The translations under genes and the position numbers were made by a program. The notes beneath the pieces were generated by a model. The model was not told the DNA's origin and ran no database searches. It worked only from the letters and a program-made list of their open reading frames with translations. From contig CAJUAO010000003.1 in NCBI GenBank assembly GCA_910584685.1, positions 124,001 to 188,000 on the forward strand: DNA of 64,000 nucleotides. Direction: 5' to 3'. Below are positions 1 to 9,055 of the stretch, in pieces; within the stretch, counting starts at the first letter, position 1, and each line of letters begins with the position of its first letter. This DNA is from an uncultured Lachnospiraceae bacterium (GTDB lineage Bacteria > Bacillota > Clostridia > Lachnospirales > Lachnospiraceae).

Positions 1-685
1 TCAGCAATTCATTTTTAATGTTAACATATTTTTTATAAGGTATTGGTACTATATCTCCGTTAATAATTGTTGCGCTGCATCTTTGTATACTTGTAACTAC
101 CCTTTTATTCACCACATAGCTTCGATGTACTCTGATAAAATCCTTAGAAAGCTTCACTTCGGCATTTTTTAATGAATCTGCCGATTCAATTATGGTATTC
201 CTGCAATGCCAAAGTATATGGTCGCCCATTGCTTCAATATATAATATTTCATTCTCCTGCATATTATAAATTACTTCTGTTACAGAAACAACTCTGTGAA
301 TTTTCACAGGAATATCATTTCCTATTATTTGCACGTAGCATGCCTGTTTATCAGAAAAAATTATAGTATAGTCAAAATATAATTTTTCGATGCCTATATC
401 CTTGTACTTATGAATACAATAAACACCTGTAATAATCATCTGCTCCTGAGGGAGCTTATGTATATAGTATTGAATATGCTCAAAATTAATGACCTTTGAA
501 GGCTCAATTATTGTATTTATACTTGCAATTATTTTTTTATCTATTATCCCCTTGCTACAATTATGATTATATTTCCATAACACATCCTTTTTACATAGAT
601 TGCAGAGTTTTTTCCATTGTCCCAGATGAATATTATATAATAAATGTTCCGCTTCATTTTTCAGTTCTGAAAATGTTTTTTCCAT
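1..685 (-). CDS. LytTR-family transcriptional regulator (3' end cut by window edge)
   Basis: The minus strand is open from an ATG at 685 to the window edge and yields at least 228 residues. By comparison with its paralogue at 1283-1975 only about two residues and the stop are missing. The C-terminal ~100 residues carry the LytTR DNA-binding pattern: ILYIEAMGDHILWHC, then FIRVHRSYVVNKR, then IPIPYKKYVNI-like endings. The N-terminal ~120 residues form an alpha/beta region resembling a PAS or NTF2-like sensor fold, which I cannot assign with confidence. No receiver domain is visible, so it is not a standard two-component regulator. The purine-rich AAGGAAGGAG ribosome site is unusually far from the ATG (about 19 nt), and the paralogue has the same spacing. 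It is divergent from that paralogue. Confidence 0.85.
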   Translation of the reverse strand, partial: MEKTFSELKNEAEHLLYNIHLGQWKKLCNLCKKDVLWKYNHNCSKGIIDKKIIASINTIIEPSKVINFEHIQYYIHKLPQEQMIITGVYCIHKYKDIGIEKLYFDYTIIFSDKQACYVQIIGNDIPVKIHRVVSVTEVIYNMQENEILYIEAMGDHILWHCRNTIIESADSLKNAEVKLSKDFIRVHRSYVVNKRVVTSIQRCSATIINGDIVPIPYKKYVNIKNELL

Positions 686-1282
686 AATTCTGCTTATAAA
701 TAATCTCTCCTTCCTTTAAAATGATTAAAATTTTACCTTTATTACATCCTAATCTTAAAATGAAAAAATTTTTTAATGCAGGAACCATAAATTATTGTAA
801 ACAAATTATCGGTTTGTTTCTACATTTGACGACGACTAACTCATATAAACCGATTAAAAGCTTATCCTTAACACCTTTATAATACTTTTATATATTATTT
901 GCCTATTTTTATAATAATATTACATTTAGGGTAATTCACTTAATCAAATGAGTTATTTGTCGAAATTTGTAGATAGGGTATAAAAAATAAATTATATTTA
1001 TAATTGTATTTTATATCATAAAAATTTTTAAAGAGCATGTGTGAATTTACGGCATAAGCTGTTATAATTATAAATATAGAAATAGGCTACAAAAGGCTAA
1101 ATTAGCTCTCTTACGCTTGTATAAAAAGCAGAAAACAATATGTATTCTTTTTCTAAGACGTGAATAGTCATTCTTTATTTATTAGCATATCTTTTAATTT
1201 AGTTACAGTAGCCTACAATTCCAATGTGTAAAAGTATTCTTTAAAAATTTTAGAAAGGAAAGGTTATTTGCAGAATTAAATT
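686..1282. promoter_or_regulatory. Divergent intergenic region between the two LytTR paralogues
   Basis: This is 597 bp without a gene and very AT-rich. It holds a 26-nt element present twice in opposite orientation, at 819-844 (facing the left gene) and 948-973 (facing the right gene). Both copies begin ATGAGTTA and end TGTAGA, with 20 of 26 positions identical. A second inverted pair, ATCGGTTT (808-815) and AAACCGAT (847-854), brackets the left copy. These may be regulator binding sites, plausibly for the LytTR proteins themselves (inference). I could not pick a confident -35/-10 pair for either gene. Confidence 0.55.
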
Positions 1283-1975
1283 ATGGAGAAAACAAACAAG
1301 GAAATATTAAACGCTGTGGAAAGGTTATTGCACGGCATCCATATGGGACAGCGGAGAAAAATACTCAATCTATGTAAGAACAATATTTTATGGAAATATA
1401 ATCATAGCTGTAGTAAGGGTATAATGGATGAAAAAACAATAATAAGCCTGAATAAAATAATTGCTCCATCTGAAATAAAAAGGCTTGAGCAGGTTCACCA
1501 TTATATACACAGACTGTCTCCAAATCATACAATTATAACAGGCATTTATTGTATTCATAAAGCTGTAGATAAAAATATAAAAAAGCATTACTTTGATTAC
1601 ACAATAATTTTTTCTGACGGACTGGCGTGCTATATACAGATATTCGGAAACAATCTTCCATCAAAAATTCACAGAGTGGTATCAATAACGGAGTCTGTAT
1701 ATATTATGCAGGAGTCTGAAATCCTGTACGTTGAAGCCATGGGCGGTCATACAATCTGGCATTGCATGAATACTACAATAGAATCCACCGTTTCTCTCAA
1801 AAATGCCGTAATCAGGCTTTCTGATAATTTTGTCAGAGTACACAGAGGCTATACGGTAAATAAAAAAATGATTGCAAGCATACAAAGATGCAGCGTAAGT
1901 ATGATAAACGGGGATGTTATCCCTATCCCCTATAAGAAATATGTCAATGTGAGAAGACTGCTGCTGGCAGAGTGA
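1283..1975 (+). CDS. LytTR-family transcriptional regulator
   Basis: A 230-residue paralogue of the divergent gene at 1-685. It has the same N-terminal region of unknown fold (roughly residues 1-130) and a C-terminal LytTR DNA-binding domain (roughly 135-228), seen as ILYVEAMGGHTIWHC, FVRVHRGYTVNKK and IPIPYKKYVNV. LytTR domains bind direct-repeat DNA and commonly control surface polysaccharides, bacteriocins and virulence factors. No histidine kinase is adjacent. The start is the ATG with AGAAAGGAAAGG about 19 nt upstream. The leader preceding the ATG (GCAGAATT...) matches the paralogue, so the duplication included the translation start region. It ends just before a bidirectional terminator. 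Whether it controls the polysaccharide operon next door is unknown. Confidence 0.88.
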   Translation: MEKTNKEILNAVERLLHGIHMGQRRKILNLCKNNILWKYNHSCSKGIMDEKTIISLNKIIAPSEIKRLEQVHHYIHRLSPNHTIITGIYCIHKAVDKNIKKHYFDYTIIFSDGLACYIQIFGNNLPSKIHRVVSITESVYIMQESEILYVEAMGGHTIWHCMNTTIESTVSLKNAVIRLSDNFVRVHRGYTVNKKMIASIQRCSVSMINGDVIPIPYKKYVNVRRLLLAE

Positions 1976-2030
1976 TTATAATGTGTTTACATAAGTAAGG
2001 CAATAAATAATCTTCTGATATTTTTATCAA

Positions 2031-2069
2031 AAGCATATAACGGCTATAGATTTTAGCCGTTATATGCTT
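2031..2069. terminator. Bidirectional intrinsic terminator
   Basis: A perfect 16-bp inverted repeat, AAGCATATAACGGCTA at 2031-2046 and its complement at 2054-2069, with a 7-nt loop and A/T-rich flanks. It lies between the convergent ends of the LytTR gene (1975) and the last gene of the polysaccharide operon (2097), so it can stop transcription from both sides. Confidence 0.85.
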
Positions 2070-2096
2070 CTTCTAATGCTTTCATGATATGTGCAG

Positions 2097-3161
2097 TCAT
2101 CTGTACTTTTCATAAAGCTCCTTATAGTTATAATTCATTACCGTATTTCTGAGCCAGTTTATAATATCCGTATAATTTTCTTTTGTAACCATATTTACTC
2201 CGTCTCTCATTTCCTCAAAAATCAAATACTGTATGTCTATGTCATAATGTTCTAAATCCTTATAGCTGTCTAAATCTGTTATCATCTCAATATTGTTATA
2301 CGCTGGGAAATATATATTACAATTTTCACATTCAAGCAATTCTTTAATGGAATATCTGTATATTTCCACTAACTTCTCAAATTCCCCATTAACCGCTTTA
2401 TTATAAAAATATAATATGCTGTAAGGAGAGTAGAAAATTTCAAAGGTAGTATCAGGATACTTTAAAATTGTTTCCTTTATTTGCGCAACCACCCTTATGG
2501 TGTTATCGTCTATTCTTTCTTTATTTGTTGTATTCTTAATTTCACCATTATAGCCGCGCCTTTCCATGAGATATTTATGACCATACTCTCCTTTTTTTAA
2601 GTCATACCATGCATGAGCATTTTTCAGGTTTCCCTTATAATTATATTGAAGTCTGTTCATTGTTTCCTCAAATAAAACATCCTTATTTAATAAATAATAA
2701 ACATCATTAAAATAGTTTTTATCATATAAATATTCCGGCAATTTATATCTCTCTTTACCATATTCCTGCACCAGCACGCTCATATCAATATTACCGAATA
2801 CATACTTTACATTTTGACGCTCCTCTGCCATGGTAACAGCATTTACCCAGTCCTGCGCCGAACATCCGGAATATGTAAGCTTCAATGTGTTCACACAATA
2901 ACCCTCATCAAACCAATTACAATTAAAATTTTCTGACATTGACGAGCCTACTATAACTGAATCATACTCAGCATTTTTTGCAAGCCCCGGATTTGAATAT
3001 CTCTCATTATTTGCATACGCCTCTTTTCCAAACCAAGGCATATGATATTGAAAATACGGGTCAATTACAAATGTTAATCCTGCCGTTATCATCAATCCCA
3101 AAAATGCTGTAATAACAAATACGATTATATATTTTCTTGATTGCTTTTTTTCTTCCATCAT
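2097..3161 (-). CDS. SGNH/DltD-like accessory protein of the second MBOAT pair
   Basis: A 354-residue protein with one N-terminal membrane segment (about residues 11-33) and a large extracytoplasmic part. The motif VIVGSSMSENF near residue 66 resembles the GxS block of DltD/SGNH proteins that partner membrane-bound O-acyltransferases. It follows the MBOAT gene at 3171 by 9 nt and is the last gene of the polysaccharide operon, so it probably completes acyl transfer onto the exported glycan (inference). Two ATGs are adjacent. The second (3158) has the better spacing from AAGGAGG. No close family can be named beyond this class. Confidence 0.7.
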   Translation of the reverse strand: MMEEKKQSRKYIIVFVITAFLGLMITAGLTFVIDPYFQYHMPWFGKEAYANNERYSNPGLAKNAEYDSVIVGSSMSENFNCNWFDEGYCVNTLKLTYSGCSAQDWVNAVTMAEERQNVKYVFGNIDMSVLVQEYGKERYKLPEYLYDKNYFNDVYYLLNKDVLFEETMNRLQYNYKGNLKNAHAWYDLKKGEYGHKYLMERRGYNGEIKNTTNKERIDDNTIRVVAQIKETILKYPDTTFEIFYSPYSILYFYNKAVNGEFEKLVEIYRYSIKELLECENCNIYFPAYNNIEMITDLDSYKDLEHYDIDIQYLIFEEMRDGVNMVTKENYTDIINWLRNTVMNYNYKELYEKYR

Positions 3162-3170
3162 TGCCTCCTT

Positions 3171-4634
3171 TTAAAAATTCCAATAGAGAAATGTGCTTAT
3201 TCCTGATAAAGACATAATTCCCCATACAAGAACAACCGCACAAATACCTGCATTTACCGCTGTGGGCTTAAAGCTGTCCAATCTTTCATTTGTATTTTTC
3301 GCCTGCAGACAAACCCCCAATGCTAATACAATAAATACCGCCCATAAGCAATATGTGTATCCGCCCTTTCCAATCTGCTCCAATGCAAATTTAAATTCCG
3401 GCAATATAAAGGCTGACTTTATATCAGATAACAACGGTGTAATATTCAGCCAAACTATTTCCTTAAAAAATCTTACCGCAGAAGCTATACTGTCCGCTCT
3501 GAAAATCACCCATGTAACATTGACAAATACAAATGTACATAACCATGAAAATGCCGCATGCCATTTATCTATTCTATCCTTAAAAATTCTGGTAAGCACA
3601 TTCGCTATCCCATGCACCCCACCCCATAAAATAAATGTCCAATTAGCGCCATGCCACAGACCGCTTACAAGAAAAACTATCATAACATTTATATACGTTC
3701 TTATTTTTCCATTCCTGCTTCCTCCAAGAGGAATATATATGTATGTAGTAAAAAATCTTGTCATAGTCATATGCCATCTTTTCCAGAAATCAGTTATTGT
3801 AACAGCCTTATACGGAGAATTAAAATTCATCGGAAGGTCTATATTAAAAAATTTTCCTATACCTGTCGCCATATCGCAGTACCCCGAAAAGTCAAAGTAT
3901 ATTTGGAATGTATAGCTTAGCATTACAATTAATGCATTTGCAGTTCCCAAGCCCTCAATATGGGAAAATCCATAATCTGCCACCTTTGCAAACGTATCTG
4001 CCACAAGCACTTTTTTTGCCAGACCTATGGAAAATGCACATAACCCTTTTGCAAAGCTATCACTGTTAAAGCTTCTGTTCTTTACATTCTGAAACTGAGG
4101 TATTACCTCGCTGTGCAGCACAATAGGTCCTGCAATAAGCTGTGGAAAATATGTTACAAACAAAGAATATTCCAGTATTGAACATTTGCTTTGCCTTCCC
4201 TTATAGGAATCAACAATATATGATACCTGCTGAAAGGTAAAAAAGCTTATGCCCAGAGGAAGAAGCAGATTCAGCATTGTAAAATCAGTTTTAAATACTG
4301 CATTTATATTTTGTATAAAAAAATCAAAGTATTTATAATAAAACAGCGCTCCTATATTACCTAATAAACCTAAAATTAAAAATAATTTTCTTATTTTATT
4401 GTCAAGCCCATACTTTGCATTAGGCCTGATAAGCATGCTGAGTATATAGTTAGCTATAACGCTGATTATTATAATTGGCAGATATGACCAGTTAAAATAC
4501 CCATAGAAAAACAAGGATGATATTACCAGCCACCCCAATGCAGCATTATAGACTTTTAACTTATTTAATACATACCATCCTATAAGTACTATAGGAAGAT
4601 ATGCCAAAATAAAGATATATGAATTATAAAGCAT
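3171..4634 (-). CDS. MBOAT-family membrane O-acyltransferase (AlgI/DltB-like)
   Basis: A 487-residue polytopic membrane protein with the MBOAT signature. LWHGANWTFILWGGVHG contains the catalytic His, and the preceding ITDFWKRWHMTMTRFF and YIYIPLGG blocks are typical of AlgI-type enzymes. Such proteins move acetyl groups across the membrane for transfer to exported polysaccharide. The AGGAGG ribosome site is 6 nt before the ATG. It pairs with the SGNH-like protein immediately downstream and is the second MBOAT in this operon, so the glycan may be acetylated at two positions or by two alternative systems (inference). Confidence 0.9.
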   Translation of the reverse strand: MLYNSYIFILAYLPIVLIGWYVLNKLKVYNAALGWLVISSLFFYGYFNWSYLPIIIISVIANYILSMLIRPNAKYGLDNKIRKLFLILGLLGNIGALFYYKYFDFFIQNINAVFKTDFTMLNLLLPLGISFFTFQQVSYIVDSYKGRQSKCSILEYSLFVTYFPQLIAGPIVLHSEVIPQFQNVKNRSFNSDSFAKGLCAFSIGLAKKVLVADTFAKVADYGFSHIEGLGTANALIVMLSYTFQIYFDFSGYCDMATGIGKFFNIDLPMNFNSPYKAVTITDFWKRWHMTMTRFFTTYIYIPLGGSRNGKIRTYINVMIVFLVSGLWHGANWTFILWGGVHGIANVLTRIFKDRIDKWHAAFSWLCTFVFVNVTWVIFRADSIASAVRFFKEIVWLNITPLLSDIKSAFILPEFKFALEQIGKGGYTYCLWAVFIVLALGVCLQAKNTNERLDSFKPTAVNAGICAVVLVWGIMSLSGISTFLYWNF

Positions 4635-4685
4635 ATTTACCTCCTAAAACCTAAAAAATTTCATTATCGCATGAAATATAAATTT

Positions 4686-6032
4686 TTACTCAAATAGATA
4701 TACTATTGAATTATCAACATCTATCGCCCTTGTCGTATCAATAGTACATGAAATTGTTTTTCCGCTTATATTTAAGTCATATACTACATTATTAATATTA
4801 ATATATCCATACTTATAATTTACATTACTTTCGAATGTAATAGTATTCAGATTGCCATTTTGCTCTGTCTTATAATCCAATTCACTTAAAACAATCTCAT
4901 CATGACTATCTCCAATTACAGTATCAAGCGCCGGATTTAAAATCTTGTTATTTAATTTCTGAATATCAAAAAAGCTCCTGCCTGTAGCATACTCTGCTGT
5001 TTCTAAAATTACGCAGTCAGGTTGAAATATATTAAAATAATAATCTAAATCCACAATATTCTGATAATTATGAATTGCGTATGTCTCTTTAAATACGCAA
5101 TCATAAAAATGACGATTCCTATTGTAATATGAACCATGAAAAAATGCTACTCTTGGCACATCAGCTTCATCATTCACTGCATTATTTATAATATACGCAA
5201 ACGCATTATAGTTATGGTTTATTTTTAATCCGCCATAAAGACCTGCCATATTCTGTATGTTTTCGTGACTTAAACAAGTTATTTTAGGAACCTCTTCATT
5301 TATAGCAAATTTTGAAACCGGCAATGACTCCTCTATAATTGTTTCAACATTGAACATATCAAGGGTGTTTTCCCTAACATCGCTATAATATTCCCCAACC
5401 TTTTTTAACAAATTATTTGTTCCGTAAAATTCGCCTAAATCGTTCCAATGTCCCGCATCATACTTTATATTATACACTTGCTCTGTTTGTGCCTTTTCCC
5501 TGAGCAATTCAACATTTGAAATATAATTTATATTATTTATCTCAAGCTGCTTATATAATTCATCCAAAAATTTGTTACTGTAATTATAGCCCTCCGGAAG
5601 ATATTCGGTATATACTGATGATTTTGAAGGGTTAATACAATATATAAACGGCACGCCTCTACCTTCACAGTAATCCTGCATCTTTTTTAGGTATACACAA
5701 AATGCAGAAATAAAATTTACATCTACATTATTGTTATTCATTTTAAAAAAAACATATCCATCCTTACCGTATGTATAAGTTGGATGCTCCATTTGTCCAA
5801 AGAGCTTATCATGTAAATATATATTTGCCGTTACTGCCTCATCATAAAACCCGATTCTGTTTGACAAATAATTATCTATTTGATTTGTATCAATTCCATC
5901 TGATACATTAATATCCGGAAGCACAGAATTATTTATCTCTGATACGGCTCCGACCTCTGTATTCATAAGTACTGCCGGTAATATCAGCATAATCACAAAA
6001 ATAACTAAAAATATTATTCTGATGACTTTCAT
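4686..6032 (-). CDS. DHHW/AlgJ-AlgX-like acetyltransferase-associated protein
   Basis: A 448-residue protein with an N-terminal membrane anchor (MKVIRIIFLVIFVIMLILP) and an extracytoplasmic SGNH-like domain. KYDAGHWNDLGEFYG around residue 210 matches the D-x-H-W motif of the DHHW family, which works with MBOAT proteins in exopolysaccharide acetylation. I chose the ATG at 6032, which follows AAGGAGGG, over a longer reading starting at 6095 that would run into the upstream gene. It lies 13 nt after the MBOAT gene at 6046-7497 and is its likely partner. Confidence 0.75.
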   Translation of the reverse strand: MKVIRIIFLVIFVIMLILPAVLMNTEVGAVSEINNSVLPDINVSDGIDTNQIDNYLSNRIGFYDEAVTANIYLHDKLFGQMEHPTYTYGKDGYVFFKMNNNNVDVNFISAFCVYLKKMQDYCEGRGVPFIYCINPSKSSVYTEYLPEGYNYSNKFLDELYKQLEINNINYISNVELLREKAQTEQVYNIKYDAGHWNDLGEFYGTNNLLKKVGEYYSDVRENTLDMFNVETIIEESLPVSKFAINEEVPKITCLSHENIQNMAGLYGGLKINHNYNAFAYIINNAVNDEADVPRVAFFHGSYYNRNRHFYDCVFKETYAIHNYQNIVDLDYYFNIFQPDCVILETAEYATGRSFFDIQKLNNKILNPALDTVIGDSHDEIVLSELDYKTEQNGNLNTITFESNVNYKYGYININNVVYDLNISGKTISCTIDTTRAIDVDNSIVYLFE

Positions 6033-6045
6033 AATTATTCCCTCC

Positions 6046-7497
6046 TTAAAATTGAAAGTATAAAAACGGCGTATATCCATTTGAAACAATTGCAATAAAA
6101 CATATGGAAAACAGAAGCAAAAGCAATATATACTTTAATCCTTCAAAAATCACATTATTGCTATGACTGTCAAAAAAGGATTTAACCTTCTTTCTGCTAA
6201 GCGCCCATATTCCCATGCATGATATTATAATCAAAAATATATTTTTTCCTGTTAAAAAATACCTCCATGTAAATGTTAATTCACCTGTGTATCTGCCACA
6301 CAAGACTTTTATAAACTCAAAAAAATCAGATACGTTTTTCACTCTAAAGCATGTCCAGCCTATAAATACAAACAGTGTGGTGTATACCCAGCCTATAGCC
6401 TTAGAGCATGGTAATTTTTTTATTATTTTACCGTATACTTTAGTTCTTTCCATCAGCACCGCTATTCCCATTGCCACTCCCCAGCATACATATATTAAAG
6501 TATTTCCATGCCAAATTCCTGTTAAAAGAAATACTATAAATAAATTAACATAAACACTGCCTGTCCTATTTCCGCCTAATGGTATATAAATATAATTTCT
6601 AAACCATGTTCCAAGTGATATATGCCATCTTCTCCAAAATTCACTTATTGATGTGCTAATGTAGGGAAAATTAAAGTTTTCTTTAAAATTAAATCCTGCC
6701 ATTTTGCTTAGACCAATAGCCATATCTGAATATCCTGAAAAATCAAAATATAACTGCAGACCATATAATAATACGCTTAGCCATGCTGTAGGCGTATCTA
6801 TTATATTAGCGCGGTTAATAAGCGCCAATGAACTTCCAAAGGAATCTGCTAACAACACTTTCTTGGACAATCCCATTATAAATCTTGACACGCCGGAGCA
6901 AATCATATCTAAATTAATATGCCTGTTTTCCAACTCGCTCCTCATGTCATTATAGCTTACTATTGGTCCTTGTATCAGCTTGGGAAAAAACAATATATAC
7001 GTGGAAAAGCTTGTGAATGCACAAATTTCATTACCTAAATATAAATTAGTCGTTTCACACCCCCCCCCACATTTTTTAACATAAATATCATATATATCAA
7101 CAATGTATGAAATGCAGTGAAAGATAATAAAGGATATTCCTATAGGAAAAATTAAATTATCTATATTTCCGCCTGTCAATATTATATCCGGATATTTATA
7201 TCTTATGAGCGTAATACAATCAAACGCTACTGCAATTATTGCACTTAATCTTTTCACATATGCATTAGTATTTGTTCTGATAATGTATGAGAAGAAATAA
7301 TTTACTAAAATCAGTAATAAAATAATTTTAGTATTATAATAATTACTATCCCCCCACCAATAGAAAATCAATGATACTAAACATAAATATATATTTAGTA
7401 TCAATGTATTCTTTTTAGTTATTTTATATAATATAAAATAACATAACATCGCTATTGGCAGAAAGAAAAAAATAGTTGTAATTGAACTAAATATCAT
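6046..7497 (-). CDS. MBOAT-family O-acyltransferase containing a nine-G tract
   Basis: A 483-residue polytopic protein with the AlgI-type MBOAT blocks ISEFWRRWHISLGTWF, YIYIPLGGNR and FLLTGIWHGNTLIYVCWG. Its His lies in the WHG motif. It pairs with the DHHW protein downstream. The coding strand contains nine consecutive G (7060-7068) within codons for Cys-Gly-Gly-Gly-Cys near residue 145, in an otherwise AT-rich gene. A one-base slip there would truncate the enzyme, so its expression may switch on and off. In the given sequence the reading frame is intact. AAGGAGGAG precedes the ATG. Confidence 0.9.
   Translation of the reverse strand: MIFSSITTIFFFLPIAMLCYFILYKITKKNTLILNIYLCLVSLIFYWWGDSNYYNTKIILLLILVNYFFSYIIRTNTNAYVKRLSAIIAVAFDCITLIRYKYPDIILTGGNIDNLIFPIGISFIIFHCISYIVDIYDIYVKKCGGGCETTNLYLGNEICAFTSFSTYILFFPKLIQGPIVSYNDMRSELENRHINLDMICSGVSRFIMGLSKKVLLADSFGSSLALINRANIIDTPTAWLSVLLYGLQLYFDFSGYSDMAIGLSKMAGFNFKENFNFPYISTSISEFWRRWHISLGTWFRNYIYIPLGGNRTGSVYVNLFIVFLLTGIWHGNTLIYVCWGVAMGIAVLMERTKVYGKIIKKLPCSKAIGWVYTTLFVFIGWTCFRVKNVSDFFEFIKVLCGRYTGELTFTWRYFLTGKNIFLIIISCMGIWALSRKKVKSFFDSHSNNVIFEGLKYILLLLLFSICFIAIVSNGYTPFLYFQF
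7060..7068 (-). repeat. Homopolymeric C9/G9 tract inside the MBOAT gene
   Basis: Nine consecutive C on the plus strand (G on the coding strand). It is one of only two such tracts I noticed in the window. In other bacteria tracts of this kind are slippage hotspots behind phase variation. Here that is inference. Confidence 0.9.
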
Positions 7498-7565
7498 ATT
7501 CTCCTCCTTGATCTTTTACTTCTTTAGTATACCATATTTTTGTGCGGTTTTTTGCACATAATTGG

Positions 7566-7580
7566 CTCGGCTGCGCCGAG
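7566..7580. other. Small hairpin between flippase and MBOAT genes
   Basis: CTCGGC-TGC-GCCGAG, a perfect 6-bp stem in the 99-nt gap after the flippase stop. A second weak pairing (TGTGC/GCACA) follows downstream. No clear U-run follows, so it may be an RNA processing or partial termination signal separating the acylation genes from the rest of the operon. Confidence 0.45.
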
Positions 7581-7596
7581 ACTATTATACCTTAAC

Positions 7597-9033
7597 CTAT
7601 TTTTTCACAATCTTAATTACCAGTTTCAACATATAAATTATTTCTTTTCTAAAAATCAGCATATGCAAAATAAGTAATATTAAAATTGCAATATATTTTA
7701 TAATCAGACCGTCGGCAGCAATATTAACAATAGCTGCCAGTATCATCAATATTAACGCTAGTATAATAGTTGTACAACTCTCACTAATCTTATAAAATTT
7801 TCTGCCTAAATAACAACGTATAGTTAACATAGTAAGCGCTGCTGTCATTACCGCAATTCCTGCTCCTACTATACCTATATGCGGAACAAGTATATATGAT
7901 AATGCTAAATTAACCACAACGCTTCCTGCAAATGCAAAAACATTTAAGTAATTCTTTTTTGACAGCTTTACCCCTATCCCAACAATATCTGAAATGCAAC
8001 TGCAAATAGGCGTAAACATTAGGCAAGGGAAAACAAGCTTTCCTAAACGATATTTTTCCCCAATTAATAAATATATTATATCCTGAAAAAGCACTATACT
8101 TATTGCCGCAAATATTAAAACAAATGCAGCTATCTGCTGTATTTTTCTTATTTTTTCCTTATTTCCATCACTTTTATAGTGCTCATAAAAAAATGGTTCC
8201 CAGTATGCGGAAAAACCTGTCTGTACAATTGTCAATATATTTGCCATTGTTACTGCGCTTGTATATATGCCTATTGACCCATAGCTCACATATTTTTTTA
8301 GAACCAAAAGGGGAATTGAGCTGTTTAGCCACGATAACAGCAAAACAGGCATATATGGTATTGCAAACTTAAACAAAGCGTTTCTGCTTTCTCTTGTTAC
8401 GTTAACTGCTCGATGCATATTCCCTTTTTTTATAACTGCAAATATTAAGCTTAAAATAACATAGGCTCCTGTCATAGCCATAATTGCAAGCTTATGGCTT
8501 GGTCTGTAAAAGCCTACAAGCGTTATCACAACCTTTTCAGTAAAGGTAACTGCCAAAACCTGAATGGTATATTGCAGAACATTTTTCTCCATACGTGATG
8601 AAATACTGCTCATACGAAGAAATGTACTGCATACTATTACAACTGCAAGACATATTGGCACAACTATATTCTGCCCGTCTGAAATTGCTGCAGAAAAATA
8701 ATTATATCCCCCGATAATTAATATGGAAGATGCCGCTGCAATAATCATATTAAACTTAAGACAATATCCAAGAAAGTTATCCTTTCTAATTCCGTCCATC
8801 TCTTCATTATAAAATCTCATATATGCTTGGTCTAACGCCATCACACATATGGTCTGAAAAAAGGTCATATATGTTGTAAACAAATTTATATGACCCATTT
8901 CTTCAGGGATATAAATTCTTGTATAAATAGGTGTAACTATAAAGCTTATGGCTGCGCTTAACCATGACGCCATGGAAAATCCCACAAGCTTTCTTAAAAA
9001 TCCCCCTGCCGTTAATTCATCTGATTTATTCAT
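7597..9033 (-). CDS. Polysaccharide flippase (Wzx/PST family)
   Basis: A 478-residue, highly hydrophobic protein with 12-14 predicted membrane spans. Its N-terminal pattern GGFLRKLVGFSMASWLSAAISFIVTP is typical of the polysaccharide transport (PST/MATE-like) family. It should flip undecaprenyl-linked repeat units across the membrane before polymerisation. The ATG at 9033 is preferred over an in-frame GTG at 9039 because AGGAG is correctly spaced only for the ATG. It lies 22 nt after the glycosyltransferase at 9056, inside the operon. Confidence 0.9.
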   Translation of the reverse strand: MNKSDELTAGGFLRKLVGFSMASWLSAAISFIVTPIYTRIYIPEEMGHINLFTTYMTFFQTICVMALDQAYMRFYNEEMDGIRKDNFLGYCLKFNMIIAAASSILIIGGYNYFSAAISDGQNIVVPICLAVVIVCSTFLRMSSISSRMEKNVLQYTIQVLAVTFTEKVVITLVGFYRPSHKLAIMAMTGAYVILSLIFAVIKKGNMHRAVNVTRESRNALFKFAIPYMPVLLLSWLNSSIPLLVLKKYVSYGSIGIYTSAVTMANILTIVQTGFSAYWEPFFYEHYKSDGNKEKIRKIQQIAAFVLIFAAISIVLFQDIIYLLIGEKYRLGKLVFPCLMFTPICSCISDIVGIGVKLSKKNYLNVFAFAGSVVVNLALSYILVPHIGIVGAGIAVMTAALTMLTIRCYLGRKFYKISESCTTIILALILMILAAIVNIAADGLIIKYIAILILLILHMLIFRKEIIYMLKLVIKIVKK

Positions 9034-9055
9034 ATGCACTCCTGTTTCATAATGC

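Noticed and set aside
172..687. Two small plus-strand open frames at the left edge (172-366 and 496-687).
   Set aside because: They lie opposite the LytTR gene read on the minus strand, whose protein matches its paralogue throughout.
7530..7610. An internal promoter (TTGTGA, 15-bp gap, TATAAT) at the flippase end.
   Set aside because: The spacer is too short and the -35 match weak, so I did not list it as a feature.
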